Source of the DNA: CAIYRG01 sp964494505
Lineage (GTDB): Bacteria > Pseudomonadota > Alphaproteobacteria > Micropepsales > Micropepsaceae
Direction: 5' to 3'
Assembly: GCA_964494505.1 (NCBI GenBank)
Contig: CAZBRO010000001.1
Span: 372,001-436,000, forward strand
Length of the DNA stretch: 64,000 bases
Position numbers and translations under genes: made by a program. Under the pieces are notes generated by a model, which had not been told where the DNA came from, did no database searches, and saw only the letters and a list, made by a program, of their open reading frames with translations. Positions 8,806 to 18,986 of this stretch are shown piece after piece (position 1 is the stretch's first letter; every line of letters begins with the position of its first letter).

Positions 8806-10238
8806 TGACTCAGATTCTCATGCCCGCGCTCTCCCCCACGATGGAGGAGGGCAAACTCGCCAAATGGCACGTCAAGGAAGGCGATGCCGTGAAGCCGGGC
8901 GATATTCTGGCCGAAATCGAAACCGACAAGGCGACGATGGAATTTGAAGCCGTCGATTCGGGGCGCATCGGCAAGCTGCTGGTGCCGGAAGGCACCGAAG
9001 GCGTGAAGGTGAACGAACCCATCGCCGAGTTGCAGCAGGAAGGCGAAGAAGCGGCCGCCCCTGCGGCCCGCGCGCCTGCCGCCGAAGCGAAGCCCGCCGC
9101 GGCTCCGCAATCGAAAGAAACTCCTCCTTCCCCCCCTGTGGGGGAAGGTCCGCCGAAGGGGGCGCCAGCCCGCGCTGCGGCGGGGAAGGGGGGAGAGGCA
9201 CCATTCCCCAAAGGCAATGGCGCGGCCACGCCCGAAATCCCCGAAGACGCAGAACTCGTCACCATGACCGTGCGCGATGCGCTGCGCGATGCGATGGCCG
9301 AGGAGATGCGGCGTGACGACAATGTCTTCCTGATGGGTGAGGAGGTCGCGCAATATCAGGGCGCCTACAAGGTCAGTCAGGGGCTGCTCGAGGAATTCGG
9401 CGACCGGCGCGTCATCGACACGCCCATCACCGAACAGGGCTTTGCCGGCCTCGGCGTCGGCGCGGCGTTCGGCGGCCTTCGCCCGATCGTCGAATTCATG
9501 ACCTTCAACTTCGCCATGCAGGCGATGGATCAGATCGTCAATTCGGCGGCGAAGACGCTCTATATGTCGGGCGGCCAGATGGGGTGCCCCATTGTGTTCC
9601 GCGGGCCGAACGGTCCGGCCGCGCGTGTCGCCGCCCAGCACAGCCAGGATTACGCGTCCTGGTACGCGCATATTCCGGGACTGAAAGTGATCTCGCCCTA
9701 CTTCGCGGCCGATGCGAAGGGACTGTTGAAAGCCGCCATCCGCGATCCCAATCCGGTCATCTTTCTCGAAAACGAAATCGTCTACGGCCGTTCCTTCCCG
9801 GTGCCGAAGCTGGACGATTTTGTGCTCCCCATCGGCAAGGCGCGCGTGATCCGCGAAGGGACGCATGTGACTTTGGTGGCCCATTCCATTTCGGTCGGCC
9901 TCATCATGGAAGCGGCCGACGCGCTGGCGAAGGAGGGAATCGAGGCCGAACTGATCGATCTGCGCACGCTGCGCCCGCTCGACACGGCAACCGTCGTCGC
10001 ATCGGTGAAGAAGACCAATCGCGTCGTCAGTGTCGAACAAGGCTGGCCCATCTGCTCCATCGGCTCGGAGATTTCGGCTTCCGTGGTGGACGAAGCCTTC
10101 GATTATCTCGACGCGCCGCCGATGCGCATTACCGGCAAGGATGTGCCCATGCCCTATGCCGCCAATCTCGAAAAGCTGGCGCTGCCGACGGTCGACGACA
10201 TTGTCGCCGCCGCCAAGGCCGTCTGCTACAGGAATTGA
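8805..10238 (+). CDS. pdhB: Pyruvate dehydrogenase E1 component, beta subunit with lipoyl domain
   Basis: A 477-residue E1 beta with an N-terminal lipoyl domain (lipoylated K42 in ETDKATMEF), then an Ala/Pro/Gly linker and the transketolase-like catalytic half beginning near [16 protein letters not shown]. The lipoyl-bearing E1 beta is typical of alphaproteobacteria. The linker holds an odd GC-rich hairpin tract (9123-9198) that is read through in frame as [17 protein letters not shown] and onwards; the same kind of tract occurs in pdhC. The domain [20 protein letters not shown] and the C-terminal swap domain are intact. Confidence 0.97.
   Translation: MTQILMPALSPTMEEGKLAKWHVKEGDAVKPGDILAEIETDKATMEFEAVDSGRIGKLLVPEGTEGVKVNEPIAELQQEGEEAAAPAARAPAAEAKPAAAPQSKETPPSPPVGEGPPKGAPARAAAGKGGEAPFPKGNGAATPEIPEDAELVTMTVRDALRDAMAEEMRRDDNVFLMGEEVAQYQGAYKVSQGLLEEFGDRRVIDTPITEQGFAGLGVGAAFGGLRPIVEFMTFNFAMQAMDQIVNSAAKTLYMSGGQMGCPIVFRGPNGPAARVAAQHSQDYASWYAHIPGLKVISPYFAADAKGLLKAAIRDPNPVIFLENEIVYGRSFPVPKLDDFVLPIGKARVIREGTHVTLVAHSISVGLIMEAADALAKEGIEAELIDLRTLRPLDTATVVASVKKTNRVVSVEQGWPICSIGSEISASVVDEAFDYLDAPPMRITGKDVPMPYAANLEKLALPTVDDIVAAAKAVCYRN
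9123..9198. repeat. REP-like hairpin inside the pdhB linker
   Basis: A GC-rich imperfect inverted repeat within the coding region: a CCTTCCCCCCCTGTGGGGGA head, a central CCGCC...GGCGG stem with a longer loop than its relatives, and a GGGGAAGGGGGGAGAGG tail. The head closely matches the copy at 11293-11341 in pdhC (shared TGTGGGGGAAGGT). It lies exactly in the flexible linker, where an in-frame insertion is harmless. Confidence 0.65.
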
Positions 10239-10246
10239 GTGCTGAC

Positions 10247-10647
10247 ATGGCGTCGGCCGGTTCACTCTCCTGGAAGAAGGGCGGCTGCCATTGCGGCGCG
10301 GTCGCCTTTGAGGTGCTGGCGCCAGACGACATCGACGTCGCCGACTGCAATTGCTCGGTCTGCGCGAAGAGCGGGTTTCTTCACCTGATCGTGCCCAAGG
10401 ACTGGTTCCGGCTCATCTCCGGCGACGATGCGCTAACCCTTTACCGCTTCAACACGGGCACCGCCCGGCACATGTTCTGCCGCGTCTGCGGGATCAAATC
10501 CTTCTATGTGCCGCGGTCGCATCCGGACGGCTATTCCGTGAATGCGCGCTGTCTCGAATCGGGGGCGATCCGCTCGATGCGCGTTGCGCCGTTCGACGGC
10601 CGGAATTGGGAGCAGGCCATGGCGGAACACGCGCTGGAGACCGTCTG

Positions 10648-10648
<1 letters not shown>
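10247..10648 (+). CDS. GFA/CENP-V-fold zinc protein
   Basis: A 133-residue protein of the glutathione-dependent formaldehyde-activating (GFA) family. Zinc-binding signatures are [23 protein letters not shown] and [19 protein letters not shown]. Biochemical roles in this family vary and are often unknown. It sits between pdhB and pdhC, starting 9 bases after pdhB and ending in an ATGA overlap with the pdhC start, so it must be translated with the PDH operon. That placement is unusual for this family. Confidence 0.85.
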
Positions 10649-12144
<1,496 letters not shown>

Positions 12145-12159
12145 TCGAAAACCAACCCA

Positions 12160-12204
12160 CCCCTTGAGGGAGGGTCGAATTGCCGCCGGCAATTCCGGGA
12201 GAGG
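12160..12204. repeat. REP-like hairpin between pdhC and lpd
   Basis: CCCCTTGAGGGAGGGTCG head, stem AATTGCC/GGCAATT around GCC, CGGGAGAGG tail. It has the same layout as copy 1 in pdhC with a completely different but fully paired stem. It occupies most of the 71-base pdhC-lpd gap and overlaps the lpd ribosome-site region (GGGAGAGG), so it might influence lpd translation. Confidence 0.75.
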
Positions 12205-12215
12205 ATGTTTCTTCC

Positions 12216-13613
12216 ATGGCTGAATCATTCGATGTCATCATCATCGGCGGCGGGCCCGGCGGTTATGTCTGCGCCATCCGCTGCGGACAATTGGGCCTGA
12301 AGACGGCCGTCGTGGAGCGCGAGAATCTCGGCGGCATTTGTCTCAACTGGGGCTGCATCCCGACCAAGGCGCTGCTGCGTTCCAGCGAAATCTGGCACCT
12401 GATGCATCGGCTGAACGAATTCGGTTTCTCGGCCGACAATCTGAAATTCGATCTGACCAAAATCGTCGCGCGCTCGCGAACAGTTTCCAAACAGTTGACC
12501 GATGGTGTCAAATTCTTGATGAAGAAGAACAAGGTCACCGTCATCGACGGCGAGGCCGTCCTGAAGGGGAAGGGCGCAATCGCCGTCACCAAGAACGGTC
12601 AGACCACGGATTATTCCGCAAAGACCATTGTGCTGGCGACTGGCGCGCGGGCGCGTGAATTTCCCGGCCTCGAAGCGGACGGCAATCTGGTCTGGACCTA
12701 CCGCCACGCCATGGTCCCGAAGGAGTTTCCGAAATCGCTGCTGGTGGTCGGTTCGGGCGCCATCGGCATCGAATTCGCGAGTTTCTACCGCACGCTGGGC
12801 GCGGATGTAACCGTGGTCGAAGTGCTGGATCGCGTGCTGCCGGTCGAAGACGCGGAAATTTCCGCCTTCGCCGCGAAAGCGTTCCAGAAGCAGGGCATGG
12901 TCATCAAGACTTCGACCACGGTGGAGAAGCTGGACAAGACCGCTACCAACGTCACCGCGACGCTCAAATCCAAGGACGGCGAAACGGAAACTCTCACCGT
13001 GGACCGGGTCATCCTGGCGGTCGGCATTGTCGGCAATGTCGAGAATATCGGCCTGGAACAGGCCGGGATCAAAATCGAGAAGACCCACGTCGTCGTCAAT
13101 GAATGGTGCGAAACGGGTGTCCCCGGCGTGTACGCCATTGGCGATCTCGTGGGCCCGCCATGGCTCGCGCACAAGGCGATGCATGAAGGCGTCATCGTCG
13201 CCGAACGCATCGCAGGCGTGAAAGGCGTCCACCCGCTCGACACGTCCAAAGTGCCGGGCTGCACCTATTGCTGGCCGCAAGTGGCGAGCGTCGGCCTGAC
13301 CGAAGTCAAGGCGCGCGAAACCGGCCGCAAGATCAAGGCTGGTAAATTCCCCTTCATCGGCAACGGCAAGGCCATCGCGCTGGGCGAGACTGAAGGCTTC
13401 GTCAAGACCGTGTTCGACGCCGACACGGGCGAGCTCCTGGGCGCCCACATGATCGGCGCCGAAGTTACCGAACTGATCCAGGGCTACACGATAGGCCGCA
13501 CGCTCGAAGGCACCGACGCGGAGTTGGAGGCAACCGTTTTCCCGCATCCGACACTTTCGGAAATGATGCACGAGGCCGTGCTCGCCGCCGACGGCCGCCC
13601 GCTCCATATTTAG
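12216..13613 (+). CDS. lpd: Dihydrolipoamide dehydrogenase (E3)
   Basis: A 465-residue FAD enzyme that reoxidises dihydrolipoamide with NAD for the PDH complex. Signatures: FAD-binding VIIIGGGPGGYVCAIR; redox-active disulfide C42-LNWG-C47 in GGICLNWGCIPTKALL; NAD-binding VVGSGAIGIEFASFYRTLGA; FAD motif GVYAIGDLVGPPWLAHKA; C-terminal catalytic HPTLSEMMHEAVL. ATG at 12216 begins right at the conserved N-terminus and is preceded by GGGAGAGG. It is the last gene of the PDH operon. Confidence 0.97.
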   Translation: MAESFDVIIIGGGPGGYVCAIRCGQLGLKTAVVERENLGGICLNWGCIPTKALLRSSEIWHLMHRLNEFGFSADNLKFDLTKIVARSRTVSKQLTDGVKFLMKKNKVTVIDGEAVLKGKGAIAVTKNGQTTDYSAKTIVLATGARAREFPGLEADGNLVWTYRHAMVPKEFPKSLLVVGSGAIGIEFASFYRTLGADVTVVEVLDRVLPVEDAEISAFAAKAFQKQGMVIKTSTTVEKLDKTATNVTATLKSKDGETETLTVDRVILAVGIVGNVENIGLEQAGIKIEKTHVVVNEWCETGVPGVYAIGDLVGPPWLAHKAMHEGVIVAERIAGVKGVHPLDTSKVPGCTYCWPQVASVGLTEVKARETGRKIKAGKFPFIGNGKAIALGETEGFVKTVFDADTGELLGAHMIGAEVTELIQGYTIGRTLEGTDAELEATVFPHPTLSEMMHEAVLAADGRPLHI

Positions 13614-13619
13614 CAACCC

Positions 13620-14954
13620 ATGAGCGGGGCGGTCTTTGGCTCTGGCATTTTCGCGTTCGGGGTGGGCGCCGCGAAGACCGGCACCCATTCGCTTGCCGCA
13701 CTGTTCGAGGATCGCCGTCGCGCTGCGCACGAGCCCGAAGCCGAAAGCCTGATGCGGCTCACGCTCGCCCGCGCCACCGGGCACTTGACGGAAGCCGAAT
13801 TCGCGACCTGCGTCGATGCGCAATTCCGCCGCCTCGATCTCGAACTGAACGTATCGCAGATCAACGGTTTCATCGTGCAGACTTTGGCTGCGCTCTATCC
13901 CGATGCCGCTTATGTGCTTACCTTGCGCGATGGGGAATCCTGGGTCCGCTCCTTCGTGAATCATCAAAGGACGCGGGGTTTGCCCCAAGGCTCGGCATGG
14001 CAGGCGTTCCGGAACTTGCGGTTCCAGCCGCAGCATCATCCGTACACGGTGAACGATACGCCCCTTGCCAATAACGGCCTCTACAGCCTCGATGCCTACC
14101 TCTCTTATTGGCTGCGCCACAATGCGGACGTGATCCGGTCCGTGCGCGCGGACAGGCTCTTCGTGGCGCCGACGGACCAAATCGCGCGCGAGGCGGAAAG
14201 CATCGCACACTTCATCGGCGCTGATCCGGCGGACGTGAATGCAGAGAAGAGCCACGATTACGCGGGCGATTACGTGCACAATCCGCTGGACGACATGAAC
14301 CCGGACTATCTGCGCGCGCGGATCACCGCGTATACGGACCATCTCCGCGGCGAGGTGCGTCCGCTTTTAAGCGGCCGCGCAGCCCGCCTGTTCGAGGAAG
14401 CGCTGACGCCGCGCGCGGCTGCTGCAGGCCCCGCGCAACCGGCCACCGACCTCGCGCGTTGGTCCAACCCGGAAAACCTCAGCGACCGCTGGCGTTACCG
14501 GAGCGAGCTCGCGGCGCGCTTCATTCCGGCCGGCGCGACGCTTCTGGACATAGGCTGCGGCAAGATGGCGATCGAAAGCCTGCTGCCGCCGGGCTGCCGT
14601 TACATACCAGCCGATGTGGTGGCGCGCGATTCCCGCACCATCGTTTGCGACCTGAACAAAGGCGAGTTTCCCCCCGTTTCCGGCGTCACCCACATCTCGA
14701 TGCTGGGCGTGCTCGAATATGCGTTCGATCCACATTCCGTCTGGCGCCGGCTCGCAGAAAGCCGCGCGCGCATCGTCATGTCCTACATCGTGCTGCGGGC
14801 TGCATTTCCGGTTCCAAAACGGATCGCCATGGGCTGGGTGAATCACCTCACGCGCGCCGACCTTCTTACGTTCGCGGAAGCGAACTCCTATGCGCTGAAC
14901 GCCGAACAGCCGATCTCGGCCGACAACACGCTGTTCGTCTTCGATCCGGTTTGA
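13620..14954 (+). CDS. Sulfotransferase-like / methyltransferase fusion protein
   Basis: A 444-residue two-domain protein. The N-terminal half (about 1-250) is sulfotransferase-like: FGVGAAKTGTHSLAALF (residues 13-29) matches the 5'-phosphosulfate loop that binds PAPS, and YVLTLRDGESWVRSF matches the 3'-phosphate region. The C-terminal half (about 285-444) has the SAM-binding motif LLDIGCG at 308-314, then SMLGVLEYAFDP. No stop or start separates the two. It begins 6 bases after lpd and is followed by a sulfatase. Substrates are unknown; a sulfated and methylated small molecule or glycan is one possibility. Confidence 0.75.
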   Translation: MSGAVFGSGIFAFGVGAAKTGTHSLAALFEDRRRAAHEPEAESLMRLTLARATGHLTEAEFATCVDAQFRRLDLELNVSQINGFIVQTLAALYPDAAYVLTLRDGESWVRSFVNHQRTRGLPQGSAWQAFRNLRFQPQHHPYTVNDTPLANNGLYSLDAYLSYWLRHNADVIRSVRADRLFVAPTDQIAREAESIAHFIGADPADVNAEKSHDYAGDYVHNPLDDMNPDYLRARITAYTDHLRGEVRPLLSGRAARLFEEALTPRAAAAGPAQPATDLARWSNPENLSDRWRYRSELAARFIPAGATLLDIGCGKMAIESLLPPGCRYIPADVVARDSRTIVCDLNKGEFPPVSGVTHISMLGVLEYAFDPHSVWRRLAESRARIVMSYIVLRAAFPVPKRIAMGWVNHLTRADLLTFAEANSYALNAEQPISADNTLFVFDPV

Positions 14955-14990
14955 TGCATAGTGATGCGCTCCGTAGGGGAGGGCATCGCA

Positions 14991-16409
14991 TTGGGCAATA
15001 GCAACGGACTCACGCGGCGCGCGCTGCTCGCGAATGCGGCGTTCGGTTCAGCCGCGCTGGCGAGCAGCATCGGAAAAGCCCACGGGCAATCGCCCGCCAA
15101 GCCGCCCAACATCGTCTTCATCATGGCCGACGATCTCGGCTACGCGGATGTTTCCTGTTATGGCCGTCCCGATTTCGAAACTCCGAACATCGACCGCATT
15201 GCCGCGCGCGGCACGCGATTTCTGCAGGGCTATGCCAATTCGGCAGTGTGTTCGGCCACGCGCACCGCGCTGATCACCGGCCGGTATCAATATCGCCTGC
15301 GCATCGGGCTCGAAGAACCGCTGCAGGTAGGGAAGCCCGACATTGGCCTGCCGCCGGAGCATCCGACCTTGCCGTCGCTGCTGAAGAAAGCGGGCTACGA
15401 CACCGCCCTGATCGGCAAATGGCACCTCGGCATCCTGCCGAAATTCGGGCCGCTCAAGAGCGGCTACGATCATTTCTACGGCTTTCACGGCGGGGGCATC
15501 GATTATTTCAATCATCAGGGTACGGACCATAAGGAGGATTTCTGGAACGACGATGCGGCCCTCCATGAGACGGGTTACACGACTGAACTGTTCGGCGCCC
15601 GCGCGGTGGAGACGATTAACGCTTATGCGCGCGGCAGCCGTCCGTTCCTCCTGAGCCTCCATTTCAATGCGCCGCATTGGCCGTGGGAAGGAATCACCGA
15701 CGAGGCGGAATCGGAACGGTTGCGCACCAAGACGATTCAGGATTTCGATGGCGGCAGCCAACGCACCTATCAGCACATGATCCAGACGATGGATTTGCAG
15801 ATCGGCCGCGTGCTCCAGGCGCTGGAGGCGAACGGCCTCACCGAAAACACCATCGTCGTCTTCACCAGCGACAATGGCGGCGAGCGCTTCGCCGACACCT
15901 GGCCGTTCACCGGCCGCAAGGAGGAATTGCTCGAGGGCGGCTTGCGGATTCCGGCGATCGTCTCGTGGCCCGCACATATTCCCGAAGGTCGCACATCGGA
16001 TCAGGTGATGATCAGCATGGATTGGCTGCCCACATTCCTCGCCGCGGCGGGCGCAGCACCCGATCCGGCCTTTCCGCCGGATGGGATGAGCCTCCTGCCC
16101 GTCTTGACCCAGGGTGCGGCGATAACCCCACGCAAGCTCTATTGGCGCTACAAGAACATGACGCAACAGGCGTTGCGCGATGGCGATTTCAAATATCTGA
16201 AGATCAAGGACAACACTTTTCTCTTCGACGTCGCCGGCGATCCGATGGAACGCGCCAATCTGAAGGAACGCCGCAAGGACATTTACGACCGGCTGGTGGC
16301 CGATTGGAACGCATGGAACGCGAGGATGCTGCCGCTGGCGCCGGAGAGTTCGACCGGCGGATTCACCGGCGCTCAACTCGCCGACCATTTCGGGGTCGAA
16401 GCGCGCTGA
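14991..16409 (+). CDS. Sulfatase with Tat-type signal peptide
   Basis: A 472-residue type I sulfatase. Landmarks: metal site PPNIVFIMADDLGYADVSCY; the formylglycine site CSATRTALITGR, in which C87 would be converted (C-x-A-x-R form); GKWHLGILPKFGP; and VVFTSDNGGERFADT. The N-terminus carries a twin-arginine motif (LTRRALLANAAF), so export of a folded, formylglycine-modified enzyme is expected. I prefer a TTG start at 14991 because TAGGGGAGGG ends 7 bases upstream; GTG 14961 and ATG 14964 are alternatives. It follows the sulfotransferase fusion by 36 bases. Confidence 0.85.
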   Translation: MGNSNGLTRRALLANAAFGSAALASSIGKAHGQSPAKPPNIVFIMADDLGYADVSCYGRPDFETPNIDRIAARGTRFLQGYANSAVCSATRTALITGRYQYRLRIGLEEPLQVGKPDIGLPPEHPTLPSLLKKAGYDTALIGKWHLGILPKFGPLKSGYDHFYGFHGGGIDYFNHQGTDHKEDFWNDDAALHETGYTTELFGARAVETINAYARGSRPFLLSLHFNAPHWPWEGITDEAESERLRTKTIQDFDGGSQRTYQHMIQTMDLQIGRVLQALEANGLTENTIVVFTSDNGGERFADTWPFTGRKEELLEGGLRIPAIVSWPAHIPEGRTSDQVMISMDWLPTFLAAAGAAPDPAFPPDGMSLLPVLTQGAAITPRKLYWRYKNMTQQALRDGDFKYLKIKDNTFLFDVAGDPMERANLKERRKDIYDRLVADWNAWNARMLPLAPESSTGGFTGAQLADHFGVEAR

Positions 16410-16423
16410 TCCGAACAGATTCA

Positions 16424-16487
16424 TGCTTCGACAGGCTCAGCATGAGGTTTTGTTTTTTCCTCACCCTGAGCCCGCCGAAGGGTGAGG
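16424..16487. repeat. Two hairpins of a dispersed repeat between convergent genes
   Basis: Copy a (16424-16447) contains CTTCGACAGGCTCAG with TCATGC/GCATGA arms. Copy b (16459-16487) is inverted: CCTCACCCT, 11-base loop GAGCCCGCCGA, AGGGTGAGG, a perfect 9-bp stem. A T-rich spacer (TTTTGTTTTTT) lies between. A third copy is at 56592-56620. Placed between the convergent sulfatase and bfr genes, it may act as a two-way terminator. Confidence 0.7.
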
Positions 16488-16495
16488 GCGGCTGA

Positions 16496-17026
16496 TCAAT
16501 CCCCCGGCGGGTCAAGCGCGTTGGCCGCGTTCGGATGCGTCTGAATCTGGATGTAATCGGTGAGGCCGATGGTCGCGATCAGCCGTTGCTGCGTCTGCAG
16601 ATAATCGATGTGCTCTTCCTCGCTTTTGAGGATGCCCTCATAAAGCGTGCGCGTGCCGTAGTCCTGGATCGATTCCGCGTAACCGATGGCTTCGCGCAAA
16701 TCGGCAAGCGCCTTGTATTCGAAGCTCAGATCGCAGGCGATGACCTCTTCCACCGTCTCTCCGATCAGCAGCTTGTCGAGATATTGCAGGTTCGGCAAGC
16801 CGCCGAGAAACAGGATCCGCTGCGTCAGCGAATCGGCGTGTTTCATCTCGTCGATGGATTCTTCGTATTCCTTCTTGGAAAGCTCGGACACGCCCCAATT
16901 CGCAAGCATGCGCGAATGCAGGAAATACTGGTTGATGGCGGTGAGTTCGTTCTTGAGGATGAGGTTCAGGAATTCGATCGTCTTGGGATGGTTGCGGAGC
17001 GCGGCCGGTCCGGGGCCGCCCTTCAC
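16496..17026 (-). CDS. bfr: Bacterioferritin
   Basis: A 176-residue haem-containing iron-storage protein of 24-subunit shells. The ferroxidase ligands are visible: E27 in NELTAINQYFLH, the helix SIDEMKHADSLTQRI with glutamate and histidine ligands and the methionine that ligates haem, FEYKALADLREAIGYAES, and SEEEHIDYLQTQ. A GTG start at 17026 is preferred: it gives the usual MKG... N-terminus and a GTGA overlap with the bfd stop. The upstream ATG at 17092 would add a glycine-rich shadow of bfd. The two genes form an operon. Confidence 0.9.
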   Translation of the reverse strand: MKGGPGPAALRNHPKTIEFLNLILKNELTAINQYFLHSRMLANWGVSELSKKEYEESIDEMKHADSLTQRILFLGGLPNLQYLDKLLIGETVEEVIACDLSFEYKALADLREAIGYAESIQDYGTRTLYEGILKSEEEHIDYLQTQQRLIATIGLTDYIQIQTHPNAANALDPPGD

Positions 17027-17211
17027 TCCGCCGCCTGGAGCATTTCCTGCGGCTCGCTGTCCTGGAGCATTGCTGCGATTGTTACTTGGCATGTTCCGCA
17101 GACCTTCCTGACCCCGTTATGCGCGTAGACCTGATCGGCCGTTTCCGCGCCGCAGGCGATGGCGCCGCGAACTTTCGCTTCACTCAACCTATTGCACACG
17201 CAAACGATCAT
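17023..17211 (-). CDS. bfd: Bacterioferritin-associated ferredoxin
   Basis: A 62-residue [2Fe-2S] protein that reduces the haem of bacterioferritin to release stored iron. The cluster ligands are C4 and C6 in MIVCVCNRLSE and C38 and C41 in VRKVCGTCQV, the BFD domain pattern. ATG at 17211 is used; an in-frame ATG at 17223 would add four residues. Its stop overlaps the bfr start. The upstream 287 bases hold no gene but contain an inverted repeat. Confidence 0.9.
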   Translation of the reverse strand: MIVCVCNRLSEAKVRGAIACGAETADQVYAHNGVRKVCGTCQVTIAAMLQDSEPQEMLQAAE

Positions 17212-17313
17212 CAAAGCCAGCAAGGGAAGGAGCTTCGGCCACTTTTATGGGTCAGATGCGAATGAGTGTCAATAGCGTCTCTCGGGCCAAGCGCGATTTC
17301 TTGCCCGCGAAAG

Positions 17314-17339
17314 TTGCCTAGGGAACTCTAACTAGGCAA
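17314..17339. promoter_or_regulatory. Inverted repeat upstream of bfd
   Basis: TTGCCTAG (17314-17321) and CTAGGCAA (17332-17339) form a perfect 8-bp inverted repeat with a 10-base spacer, about 100 bases upstream of bfd and 160 upstream of the glycosyltransferase. An iron regulator site is a natural guess, but the sequence does not match a consensus I can name. The rest of 17224-17498 shows nothing else I recognise. Confidence 0.35.
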
Positions 17340-17498
17340 AGTTCTGTCCATAAATATTCATGGCGCACCGGATGAACCGGCGTGCCGGGGTGGGGAAGGG
17401 CTTTCATGTCTCGCGCAATCCTTGGGGCGCAGGCGTTTTTGCGCGTGCCTTCATGGTGTTGGCTTTTCGGAGGGGATGGCGTGTCCGGCTGACCGGCC

Positions 17499-18361
17499 GT
17501 GGCGCGGACCCTTCTGAAGCCGGACGATGCCCTCCCAGTTGAGGGCGGGATCCATGTTGCCCCGGCGCCGCGCCTGGGCGAGAGGCTGGCCGCCCGTGGG
17601 ATTTTGGCCTTGGACGCCATCCCGGCCGTGCTGCAGAAACAGCAGCTTTGGGGATGCCGCTTCGGGGAAGCGCTCCTCGCTGAGGGGCATATCCGTGCGC
17701 CCGAGTTGGCCGAAAGCCTCGCCGAGTCGATGGGGTTGGTCTTTCTCGATTTGGTGGACCACCCCCCTGATGAATCCCTGCTCGAGGACGGCCACCTCGA
17801 TCTCTACCTCAATCGTTTGTTCGTGCCCTGGCGGCGTGTCGGCGAGGCGCCGGTGATCGCCTGTGCCGATCCCTCCCCGGAGATGCGGGCGTTTATCGGC
17901 AAGCTCTATGGCCGAAGTGCGCGCATGGCCGTCACCGCCAAATTCGACGTGATCTGGACGGTCCAGCGCCGGTTTCGGGAGCGCCTGACCCATGAGGCGG
18001 TCCTGGCTTTGGACGAAAGCCGGCCCGAATATTCGGCACGACGCGTCATCACGGCCCCGCAGACGATCGCAGCGGCCATCGCCGCGATCGCGTTCGCTGC
18101 CTGGTTCTGGGTATCGCCCCCGCTTGCGCTCGCAGCTCTCATCATTGCGATTCAAGTTTGCTACGCGGCGAACATCGGCTTGCGTCTTTTTCTGTTCGGC
18201 GCCGCAGGGCTTTCGGACGGCCCGGGCTTGCGCGTTTCGCCCGAAGAGATCGCGCGCCTGGACGATGCGGACTTGCCGGTCTATTCGATTCTGGTTCCGC
18301 TCTATCGCGAAGCAAACATGGTCCGGCGCATCACCGATGCGCTGAAGGGGCTCGATTATCC
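17499..18361 (+). pseudogene. Cellulose synthase-like glycosyltransferase, 5' half (split by insertion)
   Basis: The N-terminal 285 codons, plus the 8-bp target, of an 888-residue protein. Residues about 20-150 resemble the MshEN/GspE N-terminal domain (GERLAARGILALDAIPAVLQ, WGCRFGEALLAEGHI, AESMGLVFLDLVD). Two membrane segments follow near AAIAAIAFAAWFWVSPPLAL and IAIQVCYAANIGL, then the start of the family 2 glycosyltransferase domain (YSILVPLYREANMVRRITDA). GTG at 17499 is the only good start in this frame. After the insertion the frame runs into the element and stops at 18410. No other damage is seen. Confidence 0.85.
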
Positions 18362-18385
18362 CGGTCTTATGGCGCAGACGCCACA
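18354..18385 (+). repeat. Left target duplication and left terminal inverted repeat
   Basis: GATTATCC (18354-18361) is the target copy. The terminal repeat begins CGGTCTTATGGCGCAGACGC and continues to 18385. It matches the right end over 24 of 24 bases in inverted orientation; similarity ends at 18386. Confidence 0.95.
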
Positions 18386-18451
18386 GGAACATAGTGGCAC
18401 CAGGGCCTAAATTCCGTTCTCCTTCATGTGTCGTAGGATGGAGAACGTCTC

Positions 18452-18916
18452 GTGGCCGAAATACGAACCGTTACCACCCTGCGCCGGAAGCGCGAAGAAA
18501 TCCGCGCCGTCATTGCCGCCTATGAGGAACGGCTATCTCAGGCCAAGGCGGACCTGGCTCACATCTCAGCGGCGATCACCGTCTTTGAAGGCACGGGCGA
18601 AGGAGCGGCACATAGGCCCTACGTGGATATCCATCGTGTGTTCAAATACGGCGAGCTGATCGCCATCGCGAAGCAGGGCCTAGCCGAGCACGGCCCGATG
18701 AACACTCGCGAAATCGCCCTCTACATCCTCAAGAGCAAGGGCCTGGACGCCAATGACAAGGTTCTCGCCAAAGCCGTCAGCTACAAGATCATTCACGCCC
18801 TGCGCCAGCGCCAGCGGCGGGGACTCCTGGTCGATGCGGGCAAGTGGAAGAACGTCCGAGTATGGGCGCTCCCTGGCGAACCGTCATTGCTGCCACTATG
18901 CGCGTCACATTCGTAA
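18452..18916 (+). CDS. Element passenger: small coiled-coil protein of unknown function
   Basis: A 154-residue protein. Residues about 8-50 form a charged helical coiled coil (LRRKREEIRAVIAAYEERLS, then QAKADLAHISAAITVFEG). The C-terminal half (MNTREIALYILKSKGLDAND, AVSYKIIHALRQRQRRGLLV) reads like a winged-helix DNA-binding fold. I recall similar unnamed proteins beside transposases in Rhizobiales, which is not proof of function. GTG at 18452 is preceded by GGATGGAG. The gene ends 70 bases before the methyltransferase and shares its direction, so the two may be co-transcribed. Confidence 0.7.
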   Translation: MAEIRTVTTLRRKREEIRAVIAAYEERLSQAKADLAHISAAITVFEGTGEGAAHRPYVDIHRVFKYGELIAIAKQGLAEHGPMNTREIALYILKSKGLDANDKVLAKAVSYKIIHALRQRQRRGLLVDAGKWKNVRVWALPGEPSLLPLCASHS

Positions 18917-18986
18917 CGTTTGTGGCGGCATCTTTTCTCGCGGGAGTCTGATTCTATCTACACCATGGTTCACCGGGGCCGTGGAG

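Noticed and set aside
12225..14342. Very long open frame on the minus strand opposite lpd and the fusion gene
   Set aside because: It is antisense to two clearly coding genes, shows arginine/histidine-rich shadow composition and has no recognisable domain. Long antisense frames are expected in GC-rich DNA.
17027..17092. Longer bacterioferritin N-terminus starting at 17092
   Set aside because: The extra residues are a glycine-rich shadow of bfd, and GTG 17026 gives the family-standard MKG start with a GTGA overlap.
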